The notes below the pieces were generated by a model. The model was not told the DNA's origin and ran no database searches. It saw only the letters and a list, made by a program, of their open reading frames with translations. This document shows positions 11,710-20,500 of a stretch of DNA of 22,128 nt, one piece after another; the first letter of the stretch is position 1, and each line of letters starts with the position of its first letter. The stretch comes from an uncultured Methanomassiliicoccus sp. (GTDB lineage: Archaea; Thermoplasmatota; Thermoplasmata; Methanomassiliicoccales; Methanomassiliicoccaceae): assembly GCA_905203995.1 (NCBI GenBank), contig CAJKXZ010000016.1, positions 1 through 22,128 on the forward strand. Direction: 5' to 3'. The translations under genes and the position numbers were made by a program.

Positions 11710-12897
11710 ATGGCAAACGTGGGGATAAAAATAGCCGCGGTTGTTGTGGTTGTTCTTATCGTTGCTGGGGGAGCTTATTTCCTCTTGGGCGATGCGCAGG
11801 ATGACAACACGACAGGGGACCGCACGCTTACTGATTTATATGGTAATGAATTCAAAATTCCGGATAACATCGACTCGGTGATTGCGGAATGTGGACCGGC
11901 ATTGCGTTATCTCAGTTTCATGGGGGAAGATGTGTCAAAGAAGGTGACCGCGACCAGTAGTGTGAATGCGGCGCCAGTGCTCTCGGGAATTTCTTACACT
12001 TATCTTTATGGTCTGGGCAGTTTGGAGCAGCTGGGAGAATTTAAAACGGCAGTTGCTATGGAAAAGATCGTCACCAGGAGTCCTGATTTGGTAATTATTG
12101 GAAATATGGGCGATACTTATGAAGATGGTTTGTCTGATTTTATTTCGACAATGAAAGCTGCCGGCATTCCAGTTTGTATTATCAAATATGTCTATAATCT
12201 GGAAGATCCGGCCTTTGCTGCCCAGGTAAAACTGATGGGTGACATTTTTGGATGTTCTGAACGGGCCCAACAGTTGCTGGATGGTATCGATCAACAGGTC
12301 AAAACTTTAGAAGAACTCTGCAGTAAAATCGATGAGACGGCTAATGCTTACATCGGCGGCGTTTTATCCTTTGGAAATGCTGATCTGCTGACTTCGGTCA
12401 ATACCGAATCAAGCGCCTTTGCTTACCTTGGCAACACCGTTAACAATGTTGCTGAATCTGACATTGTCAAAGGGGCACCCAAGGGTCAGTGGATAATCGC
12501 TAAGTCCGAAGAAGCGCTCCTCCGTTATGATGATAAACAAACAATCGATGCACTCTTCATCGATCTCGGCGGCTATAAGAAAGTATTAAACAATGATACT
12601 GACCTACTGAACAAACTAAAAGCTTATCCTGAGGCAACATATATTACCTTACCAACAGTGGCTTTTAGTACTTGCTACGACAACACCTTAATTGACGCGT
12701 ACTGGACACTATATGCCCTCTATGCTGAGAAATATCCAGAGTTGTTTAAAGACATCAACATGGAAGAAACCGCTAAGGGCATTTGGAGTCTCTTCTTAGA
12801 TTGTTCACCGGATGATGCCAATCAAATCTACAACGGCATCATGAAGTCTTACAATGTGAACTATCTCTTTGGACTCTTTGATGGTGCTGCGGCATAA
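11710..12897 (+). CDS. Membrane-anchored ABC substrate-binding protein (FepB/BtuF-like)
   Basis: The 395-aa protein has an N-terminal membrane helix (VGIKIAAVVVVVLIVAGGAYFLL) but no lipobox Cys, so it is probably held outside the cell by that helix. The mature part starts TLTDLYGNEFKIPDNIDSVIAECGPALRYLSFMG, the opening of class III (helical-backbone) binding proteins for siderophores, haem or cobalamin. SPDLVIIGNMGD and the C-terminal lobe with a tyrosine-rich DAYWTLYALYAEKYPELF complete the fold. The ligand cannot be told from sequence. It lies 35 bases before the permease gene, with which it forms an importer. Confidence 0.88.
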   Translation: MANVGIKIAAVVVVVLIVAGGAYFLLGDAQDDNTTGDRTLTDLYGNEFKIPDNIDSVIAECGPALRYLSFMGEDVSKKVTATSSVNAAPVLSGISYTYLYGLGSLEQLGEFKTAVAMEKIVTRSPDLVIIGNMGDTYEDGLSDFISTMKAAGIPVCIIKYVYNLEDPAFAAQVKLMGDIFGCSERAQQLLDGIDQQVKTLEELCSKIDETANAYIGGVLSFGNADLLTSVNTESSAFAYLGNTVNNVAESDIVKGAPKGQWIIAKSEEALLRYDDKQTIDALFIDLGGYKKVLNNDTDLLNKLKAYPEATYITLPTVAFSTCYDNTLIDAYWTLYALYAEKYPELFKDINMEETAKGIWSLFLDCSPDDANQIYNGIMKSYNVNYLFGLFDGAAA

Positions 12898-12932
12898 ACA
12901 CTTTCGAATGATTGACTGCTTGAGGAGAAACT

Positions 12933-14039
12933 GTGACGGATAAGGTTCTGCACCCAAAACCAATCGCCGCTGATCCTAAAGAGCATGCTGTAGAGTATGA
13001 GAAATACCTCTACAAAAAATGGCTCTTTATCATCTTTCTCCTCATTGCGGTCTTTGTAGTTTCCATTGCCTACCTTGGTTATGGTGACTATCCAATTTCT
13101 TTTATTGATGTAATTAAAATTCTTTTTGGTGCTGATCTTGGCGATACTCCGCATTTTGTAGTCTGGACCATGCGTTTACCCACGGTTGTCGCGGCAATTT
13201 TAGTTGGAGGTGCCTTAGCGGCATCGGGCGTAGTCATGCAGTCGGTGCTCCGTAATCCTTTGGCTTCTCCCTATACTTTAGGTATCTCCAACGCCGCTGC
13301 CTTCGGGGCCGCTTTTGCGATTATGATCTCTATCACTATCTTTTCGGGCACGGTGGTGGAACAGTTCTTCAGCGGGCCTTATGGGGTTTCGATGGGCGCT
13401 TTTATTTGGGCGATGATCGCGGTCTTTATTGTCATCACCATTTCGAAGATGGTTTATTCCACTCCCGAAAGTGTAGTTTTGGTGGGTGTGGCACTCAATG
13501 CTATCTTCCTAGCCGGTCTCTCTGCCTTTCAGTTTTTTGCTGATGAAACACAACTTGGGGACATTGTCTTTTGGCAGTTTGGCGATCTCTCCAAAGCAAA
13601 CTGGACGGAAGTTATCGTCCTCTTTGTTATCTTCGCTTTAGTTGCTCTTTACTTTTTCTACAAGCGCTGGGACTACAACGCCATGGATTGTGGTGATGAA
13701 ATCGCTGAAAGCTTAGGCACCAATGCTAAAGACACCAGAATGATGGGCATGGTGCTTGCTACACTTTTAACCGCGGTAGCTGTTTCCATTGTCGGTATTA
13801 TCGGCTTTGTCGGGTTGCTGGCACCGCATATGACTAAGAAAGTTATCGGCAACGACAATCGTTATGTTCTGCCCGCTTCAATTTTATTAGGTGCGTTGAT
13901 CCTCCTAGTTAGTGTTTTTATCGGCAGCTGGGCTTTCCGGGTCGGCATTCCCGTGGGTATCATTACCTCTTTAATCGGCGGACCAGTGTTCATTGCCATA
14001 TACATTAAATCAGTGAAACGGACACGCTCTCCTGAATAA
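12933..14039 (+). CDS. FecCD/BtuC family ABC transporter permease
   Basis: The 368-aa protein has about ten membrane helices. MRLPTVVAAILVGGALAASGVVMQSVLRNPLASPYTLGISNAAAFGA is the signature of FecCD/BtuC permeases for iron-siderophore, haem or cobalamin uptake, and VGIIGFVGLLAPHMTKK is the conserved coupling-helix region that meets the ATPase. The start is a GTG at 12933, with GAGGAGA about 5 nt upstream. A 40-residue charged N-terminus precedes helix 1. No ATPase gene follows: the next gene is tRNA-Arg. The ATPase must be encoded elsewhere or shared. Confidence 0.92.
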   Translation: MTDKVLHPKPIAADPKEHAVEYEKYLYKKWLFIIFLLIAVFVVSIAYLGYGDYPISFIDVIKILFGADLGDTPHFVVWTMRLPTVVAAILVGGALAASGVVMQSVLRNPLASPYTLGISNAAAFGAAFAIMISITIFSGTVVEQFFSGPYGVSMGAFIWAMIAVFIVITISKMVYSTPESVVLVGVALNAIFLAGLSAFQFFADETQLGDIVFWQFGDLSKANWTEVIVLFVIFALVALYFFYKRWDYNAMDCGDEIAESLGTNAKDTRMMGMVLATLLTAVAVSIVGIIGFVGLLAPHMTKKVIGNDNRYVLPASILLGALILLVSVFIGSWAFRVGIPVGIITSLIGGPVFIAIYIKSVKRTRSPE

Positions 14040-14104
14040 GCCGACAATAGGAAGCTTCAAATCTGAGTGTTCGCCTTCCCTTCTTTACAGACCACCACGG
14101 ATAT

Positions 14105-14179
14105 GGGCTCGTAGGGTAGTCTGGATCATCCTTCCGGCCTTCGAAGCCGGTGACCCGGGTTCGAATCCCGGCGTGCCCG
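14105..14179 (+). tRNA. tRNA-Arg (anticodon UCG)
   Basis: Cloverleaf with acceptor GGGCTCG (14105-14111) and CGTGCCC (14172-14178), D stem GGGT/ATCC, anticodon stem CCGGC/GCCGG around CTTCGAA (anticodon TCG), and T arm CCGGG-TTCGAAT-CCCGG. The acceptor stem has one T-T (U-U) mismatch at its fifth pair. Discriminator is G, CCA is not encoded, and there is no intron. A T6 run (14182-14187) follows. Confidence 0.92.
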
Positions 14180-14181
14180 CC

Positions 14182-14187
14182 TTTTTT
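14182..14187 (+). terminator. T-run after tRNA-Arg
   Basis: Six T residues directly follow the tRNA 3' end, the usual archaeal termination signal. Confidence 0.6.
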
Positions 14188-14304
14188 CCTACTTAAGAAT
14201 TAATCATCTTCTTTTAGCAGCGCACCATCCTTTCATCATTATTCTCCCAAGGGTCACTGATCAAATTATTAGTGCTGATCTATGTCGTTTTTCAAGTTTT
14301 TAGG

Positions 14305-14362
14305 GTATACCATAAATTTCTGCAATATTTGATGATTTTTTATGGTATACAATAAGTATATA
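14305..14362. promoter_or_regulatory. Promoter of the AAA ATPase with 12-bp inverted repeat
   Basis: GTATACCATAAA (14305-14316) and TTTATGGTATAC (14339-14350) are perfect inverted copies with centres 34 bp apart, and each contains the palindrome GTATAC. The right arm abuts the TATA element (AATAAGTATATA, 14351-14362), which lies about 28 bases before the ATG at 14387. This fits cooperative binding of a dimeric regulator upstream of a leaderless gene. Confidence 0.6.
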
Positions 14363-14386
14363 GACTAGTTAGGCCATCGCTATCTT

Positions 14387-15586
14387 ATGTCTAAAAGGTT
14401 CGTCGAGCGCCGCGGTTATCTCGCCCAGTTGGATGCTTTTCGCGACAACACCGATTTCGTAAAAGTCATTACTGGCGTTCGCCGCTGCGGCAAGTCTACC
14501 TTAATGACACAATTCATCAGACGGCTGGAACAGGGCGGGGTGCCGTCGGAGAAAATCTTCCGCTTCAATCTGGAGGACCCTGAGTACTTTGAGATTAGGC
14601 AGGCAGAAGATCTTAAAAATGAGGTCTTTGCGAAAATTCCCCGCAGCGATCGCTGTTATGTCTTTTTAGATGAAATCCAGCGGGCAGAGGGCTGGGAGCG
14701 AGTCGTCAATGCTCTGATGTCTGGTACTGATGCGGATATCTACATCACTGGCAGCAACGCCCACTTACTCTCTTCTGAGCTGACCACTTATCTTACGGGA
14801 CGTTATGTGAGCATTAAGATGCTGCCCCTTTCGTTTGGAGAATGGCAGGAACTTTACGGGTCAGATCTGGATGATGCAGGAGCTATCCGGGCTTACATGG
14901 CTTATGGCGGCTTTCCGGCAGTTGATCCCGCCCTCGGCAATGAATCAATCCGTACTATTCTGCGTGATCTCTATGCTTCTATCGTCAAATGGGATGTCGC
15001 GACCAGAGGGCAGATCCGTAATATGGGTGAGCTGGACCGTTTAATGGTCTACATGATGCATAATATCGGCAATCCGCTTTCATTAAACAACATCGTTGAG
15101 GGTCTCCAAGCGGGCCGTGAGTTGGTGGAAAGATATCTTAACTTAATGGAAGAAGCTTTCATTCTTTACCGGGCGGACCGCTTTGACATCGCTTCTAAAG
15201 CCTTATCGCCAGCACATAAGTATTATGCTGTTGACCTTGGCCTCCGGGAAATGGCGGTCGGCTTTACACAGAAAGACCCTGGACGTGTTTTGGAAAATAT
15301 CATTTACTTAGAGTTGCTGAGGCGCAGTTATACAGTGCAGATTGGAAAATATGATGTGAGAGAAGTTGACTTTGTTGCAACGCCACTTACTGGCGGCCGC
15401 GAATATTATCAAGTCTGTCTCACGATGTTGGATGAGAAAACCGCCGAGCGGGAACTGAGTGTACTTAGAGCAATCAAAGACAATTTTCCTAAAACAATCT
15501 TAACTCTCGATCCTGTCGTTCGTTACTTAACTGAAGATGGTATCGCTGTGATGTATGTGGTCGACTGGCTGTTAGGCAGAAATTGA
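14387..15586 (+). CDS. AAA ATPase with C-terminal DUF4143 domain
   Basis: The 399-aa protein has Walker A GVRRCGKST (residues 30-38), Walker B YVFLDEIQ (91-98), and the sensor-like ITGSNA segment, all typical of the AAA_14/DUF4143 family. The C-terminal part (about residues 200-340), with NNIVEGLQAGRELVERYLNLMEEAFILYRADRFD, HKYYAVDLGLRE and LENIIYLELLRRSYTVQIGK, is the DUF4143 domain, which has a winged-helix and a restriction-endonuclease-like fold (VREVDFVAT is the expected region). These proteins are common in archaea and gut bacteria; their role is poorly known, and links to mobile elements or defence have been suggested. ATG 14387 is leaderless. Confidence 0.9.
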   Translation: MSKRFVERRGYLAQLDAFRDNTDFVKVITGVRRCGKSTLMTQFIRRLEQGGVPSEKIFRFNLEDPEYFEIRQAEDLKNEVFAKIPRSDRCYVFLDEIQRAEGWERVVNALMSGTDADIYITGSNAHLLSSELTTYLTGRYVSIKMLPLSFGEWQELYGSDLDDAGAIRAYMAYGGFPAVDPALGNESIRTILRDLYASIVKWDVATRGQIRNMGELDRLMVYMMHNIGNPLSLNNIVEGLQAGRELVERYLNLMEEAFILYRADRFDIASKALSPAHKYYAVDLGLREMAVGFTQKDPGRVLENIIYLELLRRSYTVQIGKYDVREVDFVATPLTGGREYYQVCLTMLDEKTAERELSVLRAIKDNFPKTILTLDPVVRYLTEDGIAVMYVVDWLLGRN

Positions 15587-15652
15587 TTGCCGTCTACACA
15601 TCATCAGCACGGAGTGCGTCTGCGGGTAAAGTAATTTGAACAATTTGTGCTA

Positions 15653-15671
15653 AGATTTATCTTTTTATTTA
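15653..15671 (+). promoter_or_regulatory. TATA-like region of the gene at 15688
   Basis: An AT-rich stretch (GATTTATC and TTTTTATTTA) lies about 22-31 bases before the ATG, consistent with a leaderless archaeal promoter separate from that of the ATPase gene. Confidence 0.45.
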
Positions 15672-15687
15672 TCTATCTCGCCTTAGC

Positions 15688-16434
15688 ATGTATGCGCTTT
15701 TGACCTGTGGGGCTTATTTTGAACAGGTGAAGAAAGGAAGCATCAGTAGGAAACTTCCTCGGACCTACAGCGAAGCGAAGCTCAGAATGCTCAACGATCT
15801 TAATTTACTTTTAGAAAAAATAGCAACAAATTCTGAATATTTTCTTTCTGAGATCATCATCTGTCTGCGCATGGAGCCAGACTTCACTGATAAAATCTAC
15901 AAACCAACAACTCTAACTACCGAACAACTGAAGATTGTCAGCGAAGGAGATTATCATCTTTCAGATCAAAGAGGAAAAGAACAGCAGATTAAGATCTATT
16001 TTGCCAGAACTACGGAGTCGGGAATTAGAGAGTTGCAAGCCGTCTTGGAAAGTGGTACCAGAGATGCAGATAAATTGTGGCAGAATCAGCTGCGCAGCCT
16101 GCAGACGATAAATCTGCTAACGCCCGCTGAAAAATTGAAGGGGATCACAGAAGACTGGAAAGCAGGAAACCTTCGTCTGTCTTTTCATCCTTTAGGCAAG
16201 GAAGTCGATAAGGTTCTGCAGCAGTTTTACCATGTAAGTAAAATTCCGCCGAAGCACACGCTAGTAAGAAAGACAAGTAATGGTGCCTTGTACATCTCCA
16301 CCAAATGCCGCCGAGAGGACCTTGAAAAAATACTTTTACTGAATTCTCTGCGTTCAGTGCAGTCTTGGAGTGATCTGCTTATGGATCCAATAGTGCCTCT
16401 GCATATTTTGGATGCTGTAAATTTGATTCAATGA
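15688..16434 (+). CDS. Protein resembling the N-terminal part of AAA-partnered subtilases; no protease domain
   Basis: The first 75 residues are a basic segment then a helix and the strand EIIICLRMEPDFTDKIYKP, which recalls the opening region of large S8 peptidases that work with AAA ATPases. Residues about 168-225 (LRLSFHPLGKEVDKVLQQFYHVS...GALYISTKCRREDLEKILLLNSLRSVQSW) match the second conserved block of the same region, which normally lies just before the catalytic domain. The protein stops there: no Asp, His or Ser motif of subtilases follows in any frame I can read. It could be a truncated gene or a stand-alone regulatory domain. The AAA gene 101 bases upstream fits a two-gene unit. Family recognition is from pattern memory and is tentative. 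Confidence 0.45.
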   Translation: MYALLTCGAYFEQVKKGSISRKLPRTYSEAKLRMLNDLNLLLEKIATNSEYFLSEIIICLRMEPDFTDKIYKPTTLTTEQLKIVSEGDYHLSDQRGKEQQIKIYFARTTESGIRELQAVLESGTRDADKLWQNQLRSLQTINLLTPAEKLKGITEDWKAGNLRLSFHPLGKEVDKVLQQFYHVSKIPPKHTLVRKTSNGALYISTKCRREDLEKILLLNSLRSVQSWSDLLMDPIVPLHILDAVNLIQ

Positions 16435-16489
16435 CTGTTCGTTTTGTAATTTCATAATTAATTCTTATCTTATCATTTGTAAACGATAG

Positions 16490-16499
16490 CTTTAAGATA
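16490..16499 (+). promoter_or_regulatory. TATA-like box of the GNAT gene
   Basis: CTTTAAGATA is centred about 29 bases before the ATG at 16524. Between them lies GTCAGCTTACTTA (16512-16524), identical to 13 bases of the MarR operator. Confidence 0.45.
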
Positions 16500-16523
16500 C
16501 GCAAAGGGTTAGTCAGCTTACTT

Positions 16524-17162
16524 ATGACCGACGCAGCAAAGATGATTTCCTACCGGGAAGTGAAAGAGGAAGACTATCCTGAATTAGCAAAACTCATCAG
16601 TGATACTTGGAAATATGAACAGTTATGTGGTGAGCGTGAAGCTGCGCAACACCTCTCGCGGCTTTATCTAAAAAGCTGCCTGCAGAACCAGACGTTTACG
16701 CAGGTAGCAGTCAGCGATGGCAAAGTCGTCGGGGTCATCATGGGTCGCAGCAACCGGGCGGCTAAGAAAGCTTCGCTAAAATCCGCCTTGTCTTTATTAG
16801 GTGATGCAGCGAAACTGCGCTCTTCCAAAGCTGGTCGGCAGATTAGTGAGTTATTCCGGGAGTTTTCTGAATTGAACAAAGAGCTGCTGGCTGAATGTCG
16901 GCAATACTTTGATGGTGAGTTAGTTTTCTTTGCCGTTAATGCGGACTTCCAAGGTCTGGGTATCGGCAGAAAACTGCTCGGCTCTTTGTTGGATTATCTG
17001 AATGCGGAAGGTGCTCATTTGATCTATGTCTTTACTGACGCCACCTGCAATTACACCTTCTATGAGAAAAACGGCTTCACGCGGATTGGTGAAAAAGCAA
17101 AGGATCTGCGGCCGTTGATCGATTATTCCTTGAAGATGTTCATCTACAGCTACCGGCTGTAG
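16524..17162 (+). CDS. GNAT family N-acetyltransferase, 212 aa
   Basis: GNAT enzymes transfer an acetyl group from acetyl-CoA to an amine. The acetyl-CoA loop is Q-G-L-G-I-G (about residues 142-147) after the strand ELVFFAVNADF, followed by RKLLGSLLDYLNAEG and the C-terminal YTFYEKNGF motif. A 50-residue helical insertion (RAAKKASLKSALSLLGDAAKLRSSKAGRQISELFREF) between the N-terminal and core parts is longer than usual. The target is unknown. The gene ends in TAG; reading through would add 24 residues made from the repeats that follow. The start is leaderless or nearly so. Confidence 0.88.
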   Translation: MTDAAKMISYREVKEEDYPELAKLISDTWKYEQLCGEREAAQHLSRLYLKSCLQNQTFTQVAVSDGKVVGVIMGRSNRAAKKASLKSALSLLGDAAKLRSSKAGRQISELFREFSELNKELLAECRQYFDGELVFFAVNADFQGLGIGRKLLGSLLDYLNAEGAHLIYVFTDATCNYTFYEKNGFTRIGEKAKDLRPLIDYSLKMFIYSYRL

Positions 17163-17174
17163 AGACTTACTTCA

Positions 17175-17239
17175 AAGTTTCAGGAATATGTTCCTAAAAC
17201 TTATCAGTTTTTACAAGTTTCAGGAATATGTTCCTAAAA
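17175..17239. repeat. Two 25-bp direct repeats, each with a palindrome
   Basis: Identical 25-bp copies lie at 17175-17199 and 17215-17239, a 40-bp period. Each contains AGGAA-TATG-TTCCT flanked by TTTC and AAAA, so each copy is itself nearly palindromic. They start 13 bases after the GNAT stop. They may be tandem regulator sites or RNA hairpins. Confidence 0.75.
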
Positions 17240-17407
17240 TTCAAGAGTATCCCCTAGAAAATCACATTTCATTATCATGGGGGTAGAGTCGACACGTACT
17301 TTATCGAATCTAACACATACTCGCGTCTTCAAAACATTCAATAAATCATTCAGCAGATTGCAGGGATTAAAGCGCTGCCACTTTTTTTGATACTACTTGC
17401 CTTGAAA

Positions 17408-17457
17408 GTTTTGCAGACATCAAACATCTTAACGTCATTGACTTTCTTCTGCAAAAC
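17408..17457. repeat. 10-bp inverted repeat
   Basis: GTTTTGCAGA (17408-17417) and TCTGCAAAAC (17448-17457) are perfect inverted copies separated by 30 bases. They lie about 105 bases upstream of the surface-protein start, so an upstream activator or repressor site is possible. Confidence 0.5.
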
Positions 17458-17530
17458 AGCCGCTGAATGGATCTGGCTGGTGCAATATTGAGAACTTAAT
17501 AACGCCTAAATCATCATCAGTTTTGGTTGT

Positions 17531-17542
17531 TAATATTTATAG
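17531..17542 (+). promoter_or_regulatory. TATA box of the surface-protein gene
   Basis: TAATATTTATAG is centred about 27 bases before ATG 17563, predicting a leaderless transcript and supporting that start. Confidence 0.6.
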
Positions 17543-17562
17543 TAAAATTTCGATATCTTCAT

Positions 17563-20500
17563 ATGTACAGTAAAAAAATACTTTCACTGTTCATTGTTTT
17601 GATGATGATTGTAGTGCCCAGCGCTACTCTTTTGACGTCTGATACTAACAATTCTGCTGCTGAGGGGATAATATTGTCTGCCGACGATTCCCAGCCGCAG
17701 TATACTTGGGAGGATTTTTTTATTTATGATGAAGAAAGCGGCACTACGATGATGAACCCTGCTATTCTGAGCAGTATTTTTGGCACAGCTGCAGTGAGTG
17801 GGAAACCTTCGGAGGTTAGCGATCCAATTCCCGAAGAGTATAACATAGCACCTTTGGAAATTGCGCTGTGGAATGGTGGAGACAACAGCCATTATGATAT
17901 CTATGAGCATCAATTCTACACAGATCCTGACAAACCAATTCCCGGAAAAATTTATTCCACGGGCAATGATGGCAACACCGATTCCAATCACGGCATCTCT
18001 TTTGCCGCGGCTCTTTCTAAAAATAGTAGTTATTACACCGGAATAACTGCTGCACGTGACTGGCTCTGCACTTTATTCTACGACAACAATTCTGGCCATC
18101 TTAAGCTGAATGTTCTTAAAACTGACGGTGGCTATCATCAGTTGGATATTGACAGTCTAGGTATTTCTTCTGGCTATACAGCCTATGATGTTAATCTAGT
18201 ATCTTCCTTGCAGTCCAAAAATATTCTGAATTATGCTGTTGGTGACTTTGATGGCGATGGCAACGAGGAGATCGCTGTTCTTCATCAAAGTTATATTATG
18301 TTCTTTGGGCTTAATTTAGGAACCGGAGTTCTTGAATTATTGTATTATACAAACATTTTTACTGATCCTAATTCACTCAACTATCTCTATTCACCAGTCA
18401 GTATGTATGCTGGTGATGTCGATGGTGATGGCTGTGATGAACTTTTAGTCTGCCGTGGTTATTATTCTGACGGTACCCCTGGAAAAAATGAGTACACGAT
18501 GATGGGTTTTATTGACATAAACAGTGGGGAATTTAAATCTGAATCCACCTCTGAATCCACCTCTGAATCCACCTCTGAATCCACCTCTGAATCCGCCTCT
18601 GAATCCGCATCTACTCCTTTCTATTTTGCATTAGAGAGCGAGTATTGTCAATGGTTGCGCGTTACCTTTGATGATCCCACTTCTGATGCGACTCTCGAAT
18701 CAGTCATGACTTCCGCCGTATTTGCTGATATCAACCATGATGGTCGTCGTGAAATTGTCGTCGGCGGTTATCTTTGGAACAATAAGGATAATTCTACCGG
18801 CTACAACGAAGATCCGTCACATGCTGCCGGAGAATTGTATCTTGCTTATGCCAAATACGATATTGAAACACATAAGATTGCTGATAGCTGGAATAATCTG
18901 ATGCTACTGATGGACGATAATGGAACAGCGGCAACCTGGTATGGTGCACTGTCTGTAGATCCTTATGCACTTTCTAAGAGTAATGATGATATCGAAGGCC
19001 ATAATAAGTATGACACATCAATATTCCTTGAAGACTGGAACGATAACCCACTTTTACTCTGTAGATCTTTAAATTGGTCAAATTGGACAATCCCAATGAA
19101 TACAGTGAGCCTTAGTGGTTTTCAGGATGGTAATTTTGAAGAACAAATCTATTTCGATCTCTGGTTTTATGGCTTCGATACACTTAACCAGTCATTTTAT
19201 GTATATAAGCCAATAAATTCAATCAATTTCCCTTATTTGTCATCTGATAATTTTGATGATAATAATGTCATGTGCAACGCCATGTGCGTTGGTGCTTTAG
19301 CATCTCAGGATCTTAGCAACTATTATGACAACCATCAAGATTTATTAATCCACATTGGAATTGATACGGCTGAGAACACTGGTCTTGAACAAGGTGGTCC
19401 AGATGGTAGAACCATTTGGTACTATACTATTTTATGCAGGGATTCTCGATTTATGATCAACAGTACTGATCTTTCATACCCTATGTCTTTCCCTCAATAC
19501 GCAGATATAAGAGACTGGGGAAACGGCTTATACAATGTGGGCAAAGTTGCTTTTGGTAACTTTGATGACGACTCATATTCATTAACGGTATTACGTCATT
19601 ATTTCCGCTATCTCGATCCTGTAGTCAATGTTTTCTTATCGGGTGTTCCCTGCGAAAGTGATATGGCGGAGCTACTGGTGGCTGGAACTTCTTCGATCGG
19701 TGAGACTTCAATCATCAATATTCAGGGATCCAGCAGCGGCAGCGGCACAACCTTTGAGGGCGAAGGCAAAGTCTCGCTTGAAGCCAGTGGCATTGGTGGT
19801 TTCTTCAATATCTCCGCCGGTGCGGGTTACTGGGAAGAAGATAATGTTACCAACACGCATACTGTCGAGTTAACCTCTACCTTTGCTACCTCAACTGATT
19901 CAGTGCTCTTATTCACTATACCTGTGGACATCTATGTTTATTATATTGTTGATCCAGATGGGAAAACATCAGTAACTGAAGTACCAATTGCGGGTGATCC
20001 TGTCTATCAGGCAATGGAATATGAGCGCTATGTGGAATTTATTGATGAATACAATACATGGCTGAAAGGAATGTATGACACTTATAAGGTGGAAGGCTAC
20101 ACACCGCTAGAAACAATCGGATATGAACATGTTGAAGGTGACATCTCTACCTACCTTCGTGAGAATACCGGAACCGATCTTTTCGACCCCATTGATGTGT
20201 ATTATTTCGGTGATGGAGATGGCAGTTCCTTTGAGTTTGAACTGACGATCGAAGATGAAAATGAAACTGAACATATTGATGGTAGTGTGCAAGAGGTCTC
20301 GTTAGGTTTCGATCTTTTTGAGAAGGGAGAAAAGATCGGCGGTCACACGACCAAAGCCGATCTAGGTATTGTGCCTAGTGCAGAATTTCATGAAGGCGTA
20401 GTCAGTCTGACCATTGATTCTTCAGGAATGGGTTTTTCCTCCAAACTAAATCAGGGATTCCGTGAATATCTGAAAGACACTTCGGAAAGTTATGAAGAAT

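Larger units (their letters stand above)
17163..17562. other. 400-base intergenic region with repeats, no gene
   Basis: It contains two 25-bp direct repeats (17175-17239), an inverted repeat (17408-17457), a T8 run near 17383, and the promoter of the surface-protein gene. No coding frame is supported. A small RNA is possible but nothing specific shows one. Confidence 0.6.

Noticed and set aside
17527..17562. TTG start for the surface protein
   Set aside because: It lies within the TATA region; the ATG at 17563 gives a normal signal peptide and a leaderless distance.
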